From Maribacter huludaoensis (GTDB taxonomy: Bacteria; Bacteroidota; Bacteroidia; Flavobacteriales; Flavobacteriaceae), in NCBI RefSeq assembly GCF_029350945.1, contig NZ_JARKMS010000001.1, positions 126,375 through 190,374 of the forward strand: a stretch of 64,000 bases of DNA, written 5' to 3'. This document shows positions 43,283-54,336 of this stretch, piece by piece (within the stretch, counting starts at the first letter, position 1; every line of letters begins with the position of its first letter). The notes beneath the pieces are model-generated. The model worked only from the letters and a program-made list of their open reading frames with translations. It did not search any database and was not told the DNA's origin. Both the position numbers and the translations under genes were made by a program.

Positions 43283-44734
43283 ATGAGAAAAATTGCTTAC
43301 CTCATCTTAGGTACACTATGTTTACAGGCATGTTCAGAAACGCCGAAAGAAGAAACACAAACCGATCTTTTTGCCCGTATTGATACCGAAATAAAACAAA
43401 ATTCCAAAGGCTATAGCACATTAAAGGAAGCTACCGAAACTATAGGTCATAGGTTAACAGGATCTACCAACGGTGCACAGGCAGAAGAATACACCTATAA
43501 CAAATTCAAGGAATATGGTTTTGAAGATGTTGTTTACCAAACTTTTGAAGTTGAGGCATGGGCAAGAGGCGAAGTTGCTTTAAACATCAACGAGGATGAT
43601 GTTATGGTAGTCACTTTAGGTCATGCACCTGTAGAGGCACACGTTACCGGTGAAATTGTAGACATGGGCAATGGACTAGATGCAGACTATGCAGCAAACC
43701 CAGATGCCGTAAAAGGAAAAATAGCTTTGGTATATATTAATATTCTACCAGGTAGCGAAGAAGGGTTAAACAATTTACACCGTAGCGAGAAAACGGCTTT
43801 AGCCATAAAATATGGTGCTATTGGTATTATTATCATTAACCAAGTGGATAATGGCGTTTTGCTTACAGGTACAGCTTCGGTTACAGGAGAGTTGATTCCA
43901 ATACCTGCCGTATGTATTGGCAAGGAAGATGGCATGGCATTAAAAGAAACATTGAAGACCAAAAAAGCTACCGCCAAAATTGACATGACCAATACAAGCG
44001 ATATGATTAAGGCAAGAAACGTAGTTGCAACATTACCAGGTACGGAAATACCTCAAGAAGAAATTGTAATTGGTGGTCATTTAGATTCTTGGGATTTGGC
44101 TACCGGTGCCATAGATAATGGTATTGGTTCATTTGCGGTGCTTGATATTGCAAGGGCATTCAAGGCTAATAATCTACAGCCAAAAAGAACCGTGAAGTTT
44201 GTTATGTTCATGGGAGAGGAACAAGGTTTACTAGGTTCTAAATATTTGGTAGAACAAGCTGTTGAAAACAATACCATTGAAAACATTAAATATATGATGA
44301 ATCTAGATATGTCCGGTAACCCAATAGGTATGAATGCGGGCGGTAAACTAGATAATGAACAGTTCTTTAAAGATTTAGGTGCTGCCATTCAAAAACAGGA
44401 TACTATTTATCAAAACAAATTCTCCAACAAATCTGGGCTACATAGCGATCACCAACCATTTATGCTTGAGGGAGTTCCCATTTTATCGGTACATAGTAAT
44501 TTAGACCGCTCTATCTACGGATGCTACCATTCTGATTGTGACGATTTTCATTTGGTGAATGAAGACCATATGAAAAATACGGCACGTTTTGGTACAATGA
44601 TGTTGTATGCTCTGGCAAATGCCGATACTTTACCAGCAACAAAAATGGATAGTGAAACCACTAAAGAATTCATGATCAAAAATGATTTAAAGGAGAAATT
44701 GATCATTGGCAACGAATGGAAATGGGAAGAGTAA
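43283..44734 (+). CDS. M28-family zinc aminopeptidase lipoprotein
   Basis: 483 residues. Lipoprotein signal with LQAC (Cys17). A PA-like insert (about 130-240) precedes the M28 catalytic part. Metal and catalytic residues: GGHLDSWD (His), GAIDNG (Asp), MGEEQGLLGS (Glu pair), MNLDMSGNP (Asp) and GCYHSDCDDF (His). Expected on the periplasmic or outer face, cleaving N-terminal residues from peptides. It overlaps the next M28 gene by 19 nt. Confidence 0.92.
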   Translation: MRKIAYLILGTLCLQACSETPKEETQTDLFARIDTEIKQNSKGYSTLKEATETIGHRLTGSTNGAQAEEYTYNKFKEYGFEDVVYQTFEVEAWARGEVALNINEDDVMVVTLGHAPVEAHVTGEIVDMGNGLDADYAANPDAVKGKIALVYINILPGSEEGLNNLHRSEKTALAIKYGAIGIIIINQVDNGVLLTGTASVTGELIPIPAVCIGKEDGMALKETLKTKKATAKIDMTNTSDMIKARNVVATLPGTEIPQEEIVIGGHLDSWDLATGAIDNGIGSFAVLDIARAFKANNLQPKRTVKFVMFMGEEQGLLGSKYLVEQAVENNTIENIKYMMNLDMSGNPIGMNAGGKLDNEQFFKDLGAAIQKQDTIYQNKFSNKSGLHSDHQPFMLEGVPILSVHSNLDRSIYGCYHSDCDDFHLVNEDHMKNTARFGTMMLYALANADTLPATKMDSETTKEFMIKNDLKEKLIIGNEWKWEE

Positions 44735-46482
44735 TCTCCATCAAAAGAAAATTATTAAGGCAGGGCATTGTACCCGCATTACTCTGCCTTTCTTTTTTAG
44801 CAGGATGCTCTCAGCAACCTGAAGAAAAACCAGTAGATTATTTTGAGCTTGTTCGCCCAGAATTCACTGGTAAGCTTGCCTATGAAACTACAGATTTTGT
44901 AGAAGATTATTGGCGTGTTGTAGGCAACACCGGTTTTAATAAAACAATTCACCTTATTGCAGATAGTCTAAAAGCCGCAGGTTATGTATTAGAAGAGGAT
45001 GCAAAAATTGGTGACCGTTTTACCTACCGTATTGAAAAGCGAGCAATGAGCCGCCAAACTTGGGAACCTGTTTCAGCGTCACTACAAATTGTAGGTCAAG
45101 AAATGCCCTTGCTACTTTCGCAAACCAATAGGAACATGACTTATTTAAATTCGGCTTCTACCCCAAAAGAGGGTATTAAGGCAGAAGTTGTATGGGTAAC
45201 ATCTGTTGAAGATATGGAGTCCGCCTCCATGAAAGACAAAGTAGTTTTTGCAGAAATGAGTGCTAGAAAGTTGTACAAAACCGCAATGAAAAAAGGGGCA
45301 ATAGGAATTCTCACCTATGACAACCCAGAGTATTTACAACCAGAGAAAAATACCACTTCAATTCAATTTAGAAGTCTTCCTTCACCATCTGATAGTGATT
45401 TTTGGGGCATTGCCCTGTCATATGAGGCAAAAGAAAAATTAATATCACAACTTAAAACAGGTACTACCGAAGTTTTAGTAAAGATAGAAACCAAAAGATA
45501 TCCATCCGAAGAACTAACCATTGTTGCCGATATTAAAGGAAGTGAATTGCCAAACGAACGTTTGGTGTACAGCGCACATGTTCAAGAACCCGGCGCCAAT
45601 GACAACGCAACGGGTGTTGGCACGCAATTAGAAATGGCTAAAACCGCAGCCAAATTATTTGGCGAAAACAAAATAGCATTTAAAAGAAGTATGACTTTTT
45701 TATGGGGCGATGAAATTGTTTCTACCAACCGGTATATTCAAGAAAATTCAGAGCGTGCAAAAGGAATTAAATGGGGAATTAGTCTTGATATGGTAGGCGA
45801 AAATACTGCAGTAACAGGCGGCACTTTCTTAATTGAAAAAATGCCAGACCCAAGTACTATTTGGACTCGTGGCAATGATAAACATAGTGAATGGGGCGGT
45901 GAAGTTTTGAAACTGAAGGACATGAAACCACACTATTTAAATGATTTTATAACATCGACCTTTAAAAAACAGGGCGAATTTGCGAATTGGGTGGTAGAAA
46001 CCAACCCGTTTGAAGGCGGCAGCGATCACACTCCGTTTTTACAAGCTGATATACCCGGACTTTTACTTTGGCATTTTACAGACCAATTTTACCATACCGA
46101 TAATGACCGTATAGACAAGGTTTCACAAGAAACCATGAAAAATGTGGGTACTGCGGCACTAGTGAGCGGACTCACCCTAGTAAATTCAAATACCGCATTT
46201 GCCTTAGAACAAATATCTTTATTGGAACAAAAAGCCATAGACCGTTTACAGACCGAATTTCAATTAAGTGTAAACGCTATTAAGGATGGTAACTCTATTG
46301 AGAATGAAAAGGCTATTCTAGAAGCTTGGGAAGATTGGTACGTTAAAGCCATCTCAACCACCAGCGATGTTGTTTCAAAATCAAATGGTGATATTAAAAA
46401 CGCCATTAAAGAATCACAATCAAGGGTATCGTTAAAATCACAAGAATTGATCAAGAAATTGAAAACCAGCTCTAAAAACTAA
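44716..46482 (+). CDS. divergent M28-family peptidase lipoprotein
   Basis: 588 residues. Starts at ATG 44716 (or 44722) inside the previous gene; an N-terminal basic stretch precedes the lipobox LAGC (about residue 31). Catalytic elements are YSAHVQEPGANDNATG, TFLWGDEIVSTNRYI (the usual GEE becomes GDE), SLDMVGE and FYHTDND. About 100 C-terminal residues are helical and unassigned. The overlapping arrangement suggests the two peptidases are made together and act on related peptides. Confidence 0.85.
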   Translation: MEMGRVISIKRKLLRQGIVPALLCLSFLAGCSQQPEEKPVDYFELVRPEFTGKLAYETTDFVEDYWRVVGNTGFNKTIHLIADSLKAAGYVLEEDAKIGDRFTYRIEKRAMSRQTWEPVSASLQIVGQEMPLLLSQTNRNMTYLNSASTPKEGIKAEVVWVTSVEDMESASMKDKVVFAEMSARKLYKTAMKKGAIGILTYDNPEYLQPEKNTTSIQFRSLPSPSDSDFWGIALSYEAKEKLISQLKTGTTEVLVKIETKRYPSEELTIVADIKGSELPNERLVYSAHVQEPGANDNATGVGTQLEMAKTAAKLFGENKIAFKRSMTFLWGDEIVSTNRYIQENSERAKGIKWGISLDMVGENTAVTGGTFLIEKMPDPSTIWTRGNDKHSEWGGEVLKLKDMKPHYLNDFITSTFKKQGEFANWVVETNPFEGGSDHTPFLQADIPGLLLWHFTDQFYHTDNDRIDKVSQETMKNVGTAALVSGLTLVNSNTAFALEQISLLEQKAIDRLQTEFQLSVNAIKDGNSIENEKAILEAWEDWYVKAISTTSDVVSKSNGDIKNAIKESQSRVSLKSQELIKKLKTSSKN

Positions 46483-46519
46483 TCAGTAACTTACCATCTG
46501 CAGTATCAAAAACATTATA

Positions 46520-49366
46520 ATGAAACAGTTTTATTTCCTATTACTAATCGGTATTTCTATAGTATCGGCACAGGTTCAACCAACTACATCTGAAAAAATA
46601 GATGAATCATTGATTGCCAAACAGGCTATGGATGCCAATTCACTGGTCAAAAATATTCCATTAAAAAATATAGGTCCTTCTGTAATGAGTGGTCGTGTAG
46701 TAGATTTAGCGGTCAACGACAACAACCCAACAGAATATTACGTAGCATACGCTTCTGGCGGATTGTGGTACACTAACAATAACGGCAACACCTTTACTCC
46801 GGTAATGGATGAAACCCAAACCCAGAATCTTGGCGACATTACGGTTCATTGGCAAAGCGGAACCATTTGGGCAGGTACGGGAGAGAATAACTCATCACGT
46901 TCATCTTACGCCGGTATCGGGATATTAAAGTCTACCGATAAGGGTAAAACCTGGCAACATATGGGCTTATCAGATTCGCACCATATTGGGCGCATTATAG
47001 TAAATCCTGATAATGCAAATGAAGTAACCGTGGGCGTTACTGGTCATTTATATTCTCCTAACAAAGAACGCGGCATTTACAAAACCACAGATGGCGGTAA
47101 AACTTGGAAAAAAACTTTATTCATTGATGACAATACAGGTATCATCGATGTTGCGGTTTCCCCTAATAATTATCAGATACAATACGCAGCAGCTTGGCAA
47201 AAAGATAGAAAAGCATGGAATTTTAGCAGTAGTGGAGAAGGTTCTGGCATTTACAAAAGTACAGATGCCGGCACCACTTGGACAAAAATTTCAACACCTT
47301 CAAGCGGATTTCCTACGGGAGAAGGAGTTGGTAGAATTGGCTTAGCTGTTTTTGATGACAACATTCTTTATGCGGTTCATGACAATCAATTTAGAAGAGA
47401 AAAATCCAAAGAAAAAAAGGAGAAACAGTCGGGCTTAACAAAAGATGATTTTAAATCGCTCTCCAAAGAACAGTTCTTGAAGCTGAACGACAAAGAGCTG
47501 AACGAATTTCTAAAAACCAATAATTTTCACGAAAAATATAGAGCTGCCAATGTCAAGCAAATGGTTCGTAGTAATGCCGTACAACCGGCAGACTTGGCGT
47601 TATATTTAGAAGATGCCAACAGTATGTTGTTTGATACGCCGGTTATTGGTGCAGAAGTCTACCGAAGTAATGATGGCGGTAAAACTTGGTCAAAACAAAA
47701 CGAAGACTATATAGACGACCTTTTTTACAGCTACGGGTATTATTTTGCCCAGGTTACTGTTGATCCTAATAATGTTGATGCCATTTATTTAGCCGGTGTA
47801 CCCATTATAGCTTCTAAAGATGGCGGCAAAACATATACATCAATAAATGGTGATAACGTTCATTCAGATCACCATGCATTATGGATCAATCCAAAATTAC
47901 CCGGTCATCTCATTAACGGGAATGATGGCGGAGTTAACACGAGCTACGATGACGGTAAAAATTGGTTTAAGAACAACTCTCCCACGGTTGGTCAGTTTTA
48001 TGCCATTGCCGTAGATAATGAAAAACCATATAACATATATGGCGGATTACAAGACAACGGAGTTTGGATGGGACCGCACAATGCAGAGGAAAACAGCGAA
48101 TGGCAGCAAACAGGGCAACACCCTTGGAAATCTATTTTAGGTGGAGATGGTATGCAAGTAGAGATTGACGATCGCAACGCTAATATCGTTTACACGGGAT
48201 ATCAATTCGGAAATTATTTTAGAATCGATTTAGAAAAAGACCAAAGAAATTATATTCAACCAAAACATGAGCTAGGCGAGGCTCCCTACCGTTTCAACTG
48301 GCAAACTCCTATTTTACTTTCTCCCCATAACCAAGATATTTTATATATGGGCAGTAATAAAATGCATCGTTCCTTAAATAAAGGAGACACATGGGAAACT
48401 ATCTCAGCTGACCTGACCCAAGGAGGAAAACAAGGTAATGTAGCCTATGGTACCTTGACCACAATTTCTGAATCTACCTATAAATTCGGATTGTTATATA
48501 CCGGTAGTGACGATGGTCTAATTCAACGAACTGATAACGGTGGTGGTAGTTGGATAACCGTATCTAATAACCTACCTCAAAATTTATGGGTAAGCAGGGT
48601 CATTGCTTCAAAACATAACGAAAATAGAGTATATGCTACATTAAACGGTTACCGTTCAGACGACTTTACTCCCTATATTTTTGTAAGTGATGACAAAGGG
48701 TCTACTTGGAAAAACATTTCTAATAACATACCTACATCTGCCGTGAACGTTATAGTAGAAGACCCGGAAAATGAAAACCTTTTATTTGTTGGTACGGATA
48801 ATGGCTTATACGTTTCATTGGATAGGGGAACAACATGGCAATCTTTCCAAAATGGAATGCCCTATGTTGCCGTTCATGATTTGGTCATACAACAAGATGC
48901 CAAACATTTAGTGGTGGGTACGCATGGTAGAAGTATTTATACCGCAAATATCGCTGCGCTTCAAAATTTGACTTCAGAAATTCAGAACAAAGCACTGCAC
49001 GTATATGCGCTAGAAAATAGTAAACATTCTTCACGTTGGGGTAATTCTTGGAGCTCTTGGTCAAAACCTAGAACACCAGGATTAGACGTCACCTTCTACT
49101 CTGATAGTGATGATGTGTATGAAGCCAAAATACTATCTTCAGATGATATCGTAGTCAGTGAAACTGAAATTATTGCGGACAAAGGTTTAAATGTTTTATC
49201 ATATGATGTTGCTTTCTCTAAAATTGGCAAGATGAATTACCTTAAAAAGCACAAAACTGTTTTAAAACAAGCTGATAATGGAAGTACCTATTTACCAAAG
49301 GGAACCTATACCGTAGAAATTAAAGGAAACGGAACTGTTGAAAAAGCAACTTTTGATATAGAATAG
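46520..49366 (+). CDS. secreted BNR/sortilin-like beta-propeller protein, 948 aa
   Basis: Signal peptide ends at IVSAQ (residue 18). The body contains many Asp-box (BNR) repeats of the form SxDxGxTW: STDKGKTW, TTDGGKTW, STDAGTTW, SNDGGKTW, SYDDGKNW, SDDKGSTW, SLDRGTTW. These build one or two VPS10/sialidase-type propellers. A charged insert (KSKEKKEKQ, about 296-345) interrupts them. No sialidase Arg triad was recognised, so an enzymatic role is doubtful. It lies 37 nt after the M28 pair and 4 nt before a cupin, probably in one operon. Confidence 0.85.
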   Translation: MKQFYFLLLIGISIVSAQVQPTTSEKIDESLIAKQAMDANSLVKNIPLKNIGPSVMSGRVVDLAVNDNNPTEYYVAYASGGLWYTNNNGNTFTPVMDETQTQNLGDITVHWQSGTIWAGTGENNSSRSSYAGIGILKSTDKGKTWQHMGLSDSHHIGRIIVNPDNANEVTVGVTGHLYSPNKERGIYKTTDGGKTWKKTLFIDDNTGIIDVAVSPNNYQIQYAAAWQKDRKAWNFSSSGEGSGIYKSTDAGTTWTKISTPSSGFPTGEGVGRIGLAVFDDNILYAVHDNQFRREKSKEKKEKQSGLTKDDFKSLSKEQFLKLNDKELNEFLKTNNFHEKYRAANVKQMVRSNAVQPADLALYLEDANSMLFDTPVIGAEVYRSNDGGKTWSKQNEDYIDDLFYSYGYYFAQVTVDPNNVDAIYLAGVPIIASKDGGKTYTSINGDNVHSDHHALWINPKLPGHLINGNDGGVNTSYDDGKNWFKNNSPTVGQFYAIAVDNEKPYNIYGGLQDNGVWMGPHNAEENSEWQQTGQHPWKSILGGDGMQVEIDDRNANIVYTGYQFGNYFRIDLEKDQRNYIQPKHELGEAPYRFNWQTPILLSPHNQDILYMGSNKMHRSLNKGDTWETISADLTQGGKQGNVAYGTLTTISESTYKFGLLYTGSDDGLIQRTDNGGGSWITVSNNLPQNLWVSRVIASKHNENRVYATLNGYRSDDFTPYIFVSDDKGSTWKNISNNIPTSAVNVIVEDPENENLLFVGTDNGLYVSLDRGTTWQSFQNGMPYVAVHDLVIQQDAKHLVVGTHGRSIYTANIAALQNLTSEIQNKALHVYALENSKHSSRWGNSWSSWSKPRTPGLDVTFYSDSDDVYEAKILSSDDIVVSETEIIADKGLNVLSYDVAFSKIGKMNYLKKHKTVLKQADNGSTYLPKGTYTVEIKGNGTVEKATFDIE

Positions 49367-49370
49367 CACA

Positions 49371-49709
49371 ATGAAAATAGTAGATTGGAACGAGTTACCG
49401 GAACTAGGTGTTAGCCATGACCCAAGTATTAAGAAAAAGACATTGATAAATCGTGGTGAAATACCACAATTAATGATGTATGGTACCGCTGTTTTTAAAC
49501 CTGGTCAAAAAGTTGAGCTTCATAAACATGATACTATGTTTGAAGTCTTTCATATACAGACCGGTAAAGCCGTATTTACTATTTCAGGAAAGGATTATGA
49601 GGTTGGTCCTGGAAAATGCATCACCATAGCCCCTGGTGAATTACATGGCCAACATAACCCATTTGACCAAAATGTAACTTGGACCTATTTTGGAATAGCT
49701 ACAGATTAA
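49371..49709 (+). CDS. cupin-domain protein
   Basis: 112 residues, a single cupin barrel: motif 1 GQKVELHKHDTMFEVFHIQTG with two His and a Glu, motif 2 PGELHGQHNP. A metal-binding small cupin; the substrate cannot be told. It starts 4 nt after the propeller gene and ends 12 nt before the DUF2721 gene. Confidence 0.85.
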   Translation: MKIVDWNELPELGVSHDPSIKKKTLINRGEIPQLMMYGTAVFKPGQKVELHKHDTMFEVFHIQTGKAVFTISGKDYEVGPGKCITIAPGELHGQHNPFDQNVTWTYFGIATD

Positions 49710-49721
49710 GAATTATTAATT

Positions 49722-50111
49722 ATGGAACTTACTTTAGGCATACCGGCACTACTTTTCCCTGCCATTTCATTAACAATGTTGGCATACAATGCAAGATACT
49801 TGGCCATTGCCGCATTAATACGCCAATTACATCAAAAATATCAAGAAACGGCGTCACAATCCGTTGGGCTACAAGTTCAAAAATTACGTAAACGACTCAC
49901 CATTATCAAAAACATGCAAGCCACTGCCATTTTTAGCTTTTTATTGGCAGTAATTACAATGACCTTAATTTACGTAGAACTTGCATTTTGGGCTAATTTG
50001 ATATTTAGTATTAGTTTATTCGCATTGATGGTATCGTTGGTCTTGTCATTGATCGAGGTTCAATTATCGACCAAAGCATTAGAAATTCAGTTGAAGGATA
50101 TGGAGAAATAA
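49722..50111 (+). CDS. DUF2721-family membrane protein
   Basis: 129 residues with helices at about 5-30, 65-85 and 90-115. LTLGIPALLFPAISLTMLAYNARYLAIAALIR and the following charged helix match DUF2721. Function unknown. Last gene of the 43.3-50.1 kb run. Confidence 0.85.
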   Translation: MELTLGIPALLFPAISLTMLAYNARYLAIAALIRQLHQKYQETASQSVGLQVQKLRKRLTIIKNMQATAIFSFLLAVITMTLIYVELAFWANLIFSISLFALMVSLVLSLIEVQLSTKALEIQLKDMEK

Positions 50112-50220
50112 TTGATACATATCTAGAAAAGGCTCCTAACTAATAACCATACCGTTCGTCGATGTTTTTATAAGCTATTGGCTTAATAACCAGTATCTTT
50201 GACATCTGACAATAATAGGC

Positions 50221-50640
50221 ATGAAAAGAGTTCGAGAACTCGAATTGATTAATCAAATTAAGGAGATTAGAGAATTTGAATTTGGTGTATTCTATTTCTT
50301 CAAAGGAGGTATTGTCATCTCTGAAATGAATGAGGGAGCACATTTTAAATGGCAAAATGCAAAAAAAACAGTGTACGCCGCCCAGGAAATATATGATAAT
50401 GACATTCCACTAATCTATATTGCCAACAGGGTAAACAAATATCGTGTAGCTCCTTTTGAATGGTTCAAGTATCATAAAAATCGTTTCGACATGCAGTATA
50501 TAGCTTCGGTAGGGCCATTGAAAAACAATTTATTAAGTTCCATAATAAAGAAATTAATTTTCCCAAAAAGAATCAAATCATTCACAGATTTGGATGAAGC
50601 TGTTGCTTGGGCACTGGAGATTTCAAAAAAATCAAAATAA
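50221..50640 (+). CDS. STAS/SpoIIAA-like small protein
   Basis: 139 residues, soluble. The fold pattern (beta, Glu-rich loop ISEMNEGAHFKWQNAKKTV, then helix and PLIYIANRVNKYRV) fits small STAS-like proteins common in Bacteroidota; the match is by pattern only. A TATCTTTG -7 element (50194-50201) lies 20 nt upstream. Function unknown. Confidence 0.6.
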   Translation: MKRVRELELINQIKEIREFEFGVFYFFKGGIVISEMNEGAHFKWQNAKKTVYAAQEIYDNDIPLIYIANRVNKYRVAPFEWFKYHKNRFDMQYIASVGPLKNNLLSSIIKKLIFPKRIKSFTDLDEAVAWALEISKKSK

Positions 50641-50770
50641 AATTCAGAGATGCCAATTTTTTTTGTTGAATGTTTACCAAAATAGAAGCATATATTTTCA
50701 AAATTTATTAAACATCTACAAAATTGATTTTAAAATCAATCTAAATTGATATACTAAAACTGCTTAATTC

Positions 50771-50801
50771 TTGTTAATAACTAGCTTGTGATGTAACTTC
50801 G
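50771..50801 (+). promoter_or_regulatory. candidate sdhCAB promoter
   Basis: TTG (50771-50773), a 20-nt spacer and TAACTTCG (50794-50801, one mismatch to TAnnTTTG). The -7 element ends 19 nt before the sdhC ATG. Confidence 0.5.
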
Positions 50802-50820
50802 CATATAAAATTAACGACTA

Positions 50821-51501
50821 ATGAGCGGATTTTTTAAATCTTCGATCGGTAGAAAGTACGCAATGGCACTTTCTGCTTTCTTTTTAATGTTTTTTCTACT
50901 TCAGCATTTTGCAATAAACATCTTATCGGTTTTTAGCCCCGATGCGTTTAATGAAGCATCGCATTTTATGGGGACCTTTTGGGCCGTACAATATGTTTTG
51001 CAACCAATTTTAATTTTTGGTGTTATCTATCATTTTGTGATGGGTTTCATTTTAGAAGCCAGAAATAGAAGTGCAAGAGTGAAAAAATATGCTAAGAACA
51101 ATGGGGCTGCCAATTCATCTTGGATGAGCCGAAACATGATTTACAGTGGTTTATGCATTTTGGCATTCCTTGTACTGCATTTCATAGATTTCTGGTTTCC
51201 AGAAATAAACACCAAATACATTCAGGGTGATATGTCCGGATTATTGGGTAACGGTGAAGGTTTTCGTTATTATGAGGAACTTGCCCATAAATTCGAAAGC
51301 CCATTACGTGTTGGCGCTTATGTAATAGCCTTCGTATTCTTATCGCTTCATCTAATGCACGGTTTTAGTTCTGCATTTCAATCTGCAGGTGCATCTAGTA
51401 TGAGAAAAGAAAAATTACAATTGTTTGGTAAAGCGTATGCTATAATAATTCCTTTAGGTTTTATTTTCATTGCTCTTTTTCATCATTTTAATCATCATTA
51501 A
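50821..51501 (+). CDS. sdhC: succinate dehydrogenase cytochrome b subunit
   Basis: 226 residues with five transmembrane helices, the single-subunit type B (b558-like) anchor. Haem-ligand histidines appear in QHFAIN, YHFVMG, LHFIDFW and LHLMHGF. It anchors SdhAB to the inner membrane and passes electrons to menaquinone. The next gene starts 12 nt downstream. Confidence 0.93.
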   Translation: MSGFFKSSIGRKYAMALSAFFLMFFLLQHFAINILSVFSPDAFNEASHFMGTFWAVQYVLQPILIFGVIYHFVMGFILEARNRSARVKKYAKNNGAANSSWMSRNMIYSGLCILAFLVLHFIDFWFPEINTKYIQGDMSGLLGNGEGFRYYEELAHKFESPLRVGAYVIAFVFLSLHLMHGFSSAFQSAGASSMRKEKLQLFGKAYAIIIPLGFIFIALFHHFNHH

Positions 51502-51513
51502 TACCTATTACTT

Positions 51514-53514
51514 ATGTCTGTATTAGACTCAAAAGTACCTAAAGGTCCGTTGGAAACGAAGTGGACCGATTATAAGAATCATATAGATTTGGTTAACCCT
51601 GCCAACAAACGTAATATTGACATTATAGTTGTTGGAACAGGATTGGCAGGGGGTTCCGCTGCCGCAACTTTAGCGGAATTAGGCTATAATGTAAAAACAT
51701 TTTGCTATCAAGATTCTCCAAGAAGAGCGCACTCTATTGCTGCACAAGGTGGTATTAACGCTGCAAAGAACTATCAAGGAGATGGTGATTCTACCTACCG
51801 TTTATTTTACGATACCGTAAAAGGTGGTGATTACCGTTCAAGAGAAGCAAACGTATATAGATTGGCAGAAGTTTCTGCGAATATTATTGACCAATGTGTT
51901 GCACAAGGGGTTCCTTTTGCACGTGATTATGGCGGACTACTAGACAACCGTTCGTTTGGTGGTGTATTGGTTTCAAGAACTTTTTACGCAAAAGGACAGA
52001 CAGGACAACAATTATTATTAGGTGCCTATTCTGCCATGAACAGACAAATTGCACGAGGTAAAATTACTCCGTTCAACCGTCATGAAATGTTAGATGTTGT
52101 AAAGATAGACGGCAAGGCACGTGGTATTATTGCCCGTAATTTGGTTACCGGTGAAATAGAACGTCATTCCGCACATGCAGTGGTTATAGCATCAGGTGGT
52201 TATGGAAATGTATATTTCCTATCTACAAATGCAATGGGATCTAACGTTACCGCATCTTGGAAAATACATAAAAAGGGAGCTTTTTTTGCCAACCCATGTT
52301 ATACTCAAATTCACCCAACGTGTATTCCGCGTTCAGGTGACTACCAGTCTAAACTTACGTTAATGTCAGAGTCTTTACGTAATGATGGACGTATTTGGGT
52401 TCCTAAAAATCTTGAAGATGTTAAGGCAATACGTGAAGGCAAGAAAAAACCGACCGATCTATCTGAAGACGAAAGAGATTACTACTTAGAAAGAAGGTAC
52501 CCTGCATTTGGTAACCTAGTACCACGTGATGTTGCATCTAGAGCAGCAAAAGAACGTTGTGACGCCGGTTACGGAGTAAATGCAACAGGTGAAGCTGTTT
52601 ATTTGGATTTTGCAGCCGCTATTGAAAGATACGGGAAAGAGCAAGCAAAGATACACGGTATCAATAATGCATCTGCAGACAAAATTTATGAACTAGGTGC
52701 CGCTATCGTAAAAGCAAAATACGGTAACCTTTTTCAAATGTATGAGAAAATCGTTGATCAAGACCCATATAAGACACCTATGATGATTTACCCAGCTGTT
52801 CATTATACCATGGGAGGTGTTTGGGTAGATTACAATTTAATGACTACAATACCTGGGTGTTATGCTATTGGTGAAGCCAACTTCTCCGATCATGGTGCAA
52901 ACCGATTAGGGGCTTCTGCACTTATGCAAGGTTTGGCCGATGGTTATTTTGTTTTACCCTATACTATTGGCGATTATTTATCTAATGACATTAGAACAGG
53001 TAAAATACCTACCGACACACCAGAATTCGATGCCGCGGAAAAAGAAGTAACCGATAGAATAAACTTTTTTATCAATAATAAAGGAGAACATTCTGTAGAT
53101 TATTACCATAAGAAATTAGGTAAGATCATGTGGGATAAATGTGGTATGTCACGTAATGCAGAAGGATTGAAAAGTGCAATCGATGAAATATCGGCCCTTA
53201 GAAAAGATTTCTGGAAAAACGTAAATGTTCCGGGAACAACAACCGAATACAACGAGCAATTAGCAAAAGCAGGAAGAGTTGCAGATTTCTTGGAGTTAGG
53301 AGAATTATTCGCTAAAGATGCACTTGTTAGGGAAGAGTCTGCAGGTGGCCACTTTAGGGAAGAACACCAAACAGAAGAAGGTGAAGCAAAAAGACTATCA
53401 GAGTTTCAATTTGTTTCTGCATGGGAATATAAAGGAGAACCAAAAGATGCTGTATTGCATAAAGAAGAACTCGTTTATGAAAATATAGAAGTTAAAGAAA
53501 GAAGTTATAAATAA
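51514..53514 (+). CDS. sdhA: succinate dehydrogenase/fumarate reductase flavoprotein subunit
   Basis: 666 residues. The FAD-binding [10 protein letters not shown] comes first, followed by the covalent-FAD His segment [11 protein letters not shown]. Substrate-site motifs are [11 protein letters not shown] and [12 protein letters not shown]. It oxidises succinate in the TCA cycle. Length fits the type B enzyme. It lies between sdhC and sdhB with 10-12 nt gaps. Confidence 0.97.
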   Translation: MSVLDSKVPKGPLETKWTDYKNHIDLVNPANKRNIDIIVVGTGLAGGSAAATLAELGYNVKTFCYQDSPRRAHSIAAQGGINAAKNYQGDGDSTYRLFYDTVKGGDYRSREANVYRLAEVSANIIDQCVAQGVPFARDYGGLLDNRSFGGVLVSRTFYAKGQTGQQLLLGAYSAMNRQIARGKITPFNRHEMLDVVKIDGKARGIIARNLVTGEIERHSAHAVVIASGGYGNVYFLSTNAMGSNVTASWKIHKKGAFFANPCYTQIHPTCIPRSGDYQSKLTLMSESLRNDGRIWVPKNLEDVKAIREGKKKPTDLSEDERDYYLERRYPAFGNLVPRDVASRAAKERCDAGYGVNATGEAVYLDFAAAIERYGKEQAKIHGINNASADKIYELGAAIVKAKYGNLFQMYEKIVDQDPYKTPMMIYPAVHYTMGGVWVDYNLMTTIPGCYAIGEANFSDHGANRLGASALMQGLADGYFVLPYTIGDYLSNDIRTGKIPTDTPEFDAAEKEVTDRINFFINNKGEHSVDYYHKKLGKIMWDKCGMSRNAEGLKSAIDEISALRKDFWKNVNVPGTTTEYNEQLAKAGRVADFLELGELFAKDALVREESAGGHFREEHQTEEGEAKRLSEFQFVSAWEYKGEPKDAVLHKEELVYENIEVKERSYK

Positions 53515-53524
53515 AGAAGGTAAC

Positions 53525-54271
53525 ATGAACTTAACACTTAAAATTTGGCGTCAATCAGACGCGAACGACAAGGGTAAAATGGTCGACTATAAAGTGACAG
53601 AAATATCTGAACACATGTCCTTTTTAGAAATGATGGATGTTCTTAACGAACAATTAATAAATAAAGGAGAAGAGCCTGTAGCTTTTGATCATGATTGTAG
53701 GGAAGGTATTTGTGGTATGTGCTCTATGTTCATTAATGGTGAGGCTCATGGACCGGATAGAGGAGTAACCACTTGTCAATTGCACATGAGAATGTTCAAA
53801 GACGGTGATACCATAACTATTGAGCCTTTTAGGGCAAAAGCCTTTCCGGTTATAAAAGATTTGGTTGTTGACAGAAGTGCTTTTGATCGTATACAACACG
53901 CCGGAGGTTATATCTCTGTAAATACATCAGGTAATACGCAAGATGCAAACGCAACACTTATTTCCAAACATGCAGCTGATGAGGCTATGGATGCAGCAAC
54001 CTGTATTGGCTGCGGTGCTTGTGTAGCAAGCTGTAAAAATGCTTCGGCTATGCTATTTGTAGGTGCAAAAGTGTCACAATATGCTTTATTGCCACAAGGT
54101 CAGGTAGAAGCTGTTGACCGTGTTAAGAATATGGTTGCCCAAATGGATCTAGAAGGTTTTGGGAATTGCACGAATACAGGTGCCTGTGAAGTTGAATGTC
54201 CTAAAGGAATTTCTTTGGAAAACATTGCAAGAATGAATAGAGAATTTTTAAGCGCTAATGTAAAAAGTTAA
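53525..54271 (+). CDS. sdhB: succinate dehydrogenase iron-sulphur subunit
   Basis: 248 residues. N-terminal [2Fe-2S] ligands CREGICGMC ... TTCQL. C-terminal cluster motifs [11 protein letters not shown] and [15 protein letters not shown] for the [4Fe-4S] and [3Fe-4S] centres. It relays electrons from SdhA to SdhC. A terminator follows 20 nt after the stop. Confidence 0.97.
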   Translation: MNLTLKIWRQSDANDKGKMVDYKVTEISEHMSFLEMMDVLNEQLINKGEEPVAFDHDCREGICGMCSMFINGEAHGPDRGVTTCQLHMRMFKDGDTITIEPFRAKAFPVIKDLVVDRSAFDRIQHAGGYISVNTSGNTQDANATLISKHAADEAMDAATCIGCGACVASCKNASAMLFVGAKVSQYALLPQGQVEAVDRVKNMVAQMDLEGFGNCTNTGACEVECPKGISLENIARMNREFLSANVKS

Positions 54272-54291
54272 GCTTAGAATCATAAAGTTTT

Positions 54292-54326
54292 AAAAAATCT
54301 CGACCGTAAAGGTTCGAGATTTTTTA
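54292..54326 (+). terminator. intrinsic terminator of sdhCAB
   Basis: AAAAATCTCGA and TCGAGATTTTT form the stem, extended by CC/GG around a GTAAA loop with one bulged T, then a T-run. Confidence 0.8.
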
Positions 54327-54336
54327 TTTTTAAGAG

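Noticed and set aside
46520..49366. Calling the large BNR protein a sialidase
   Set aside because: Asp-box repeats alone do not show sialidase activity, and no Arg triad or catalytic Tyr/Glu set was recognised.
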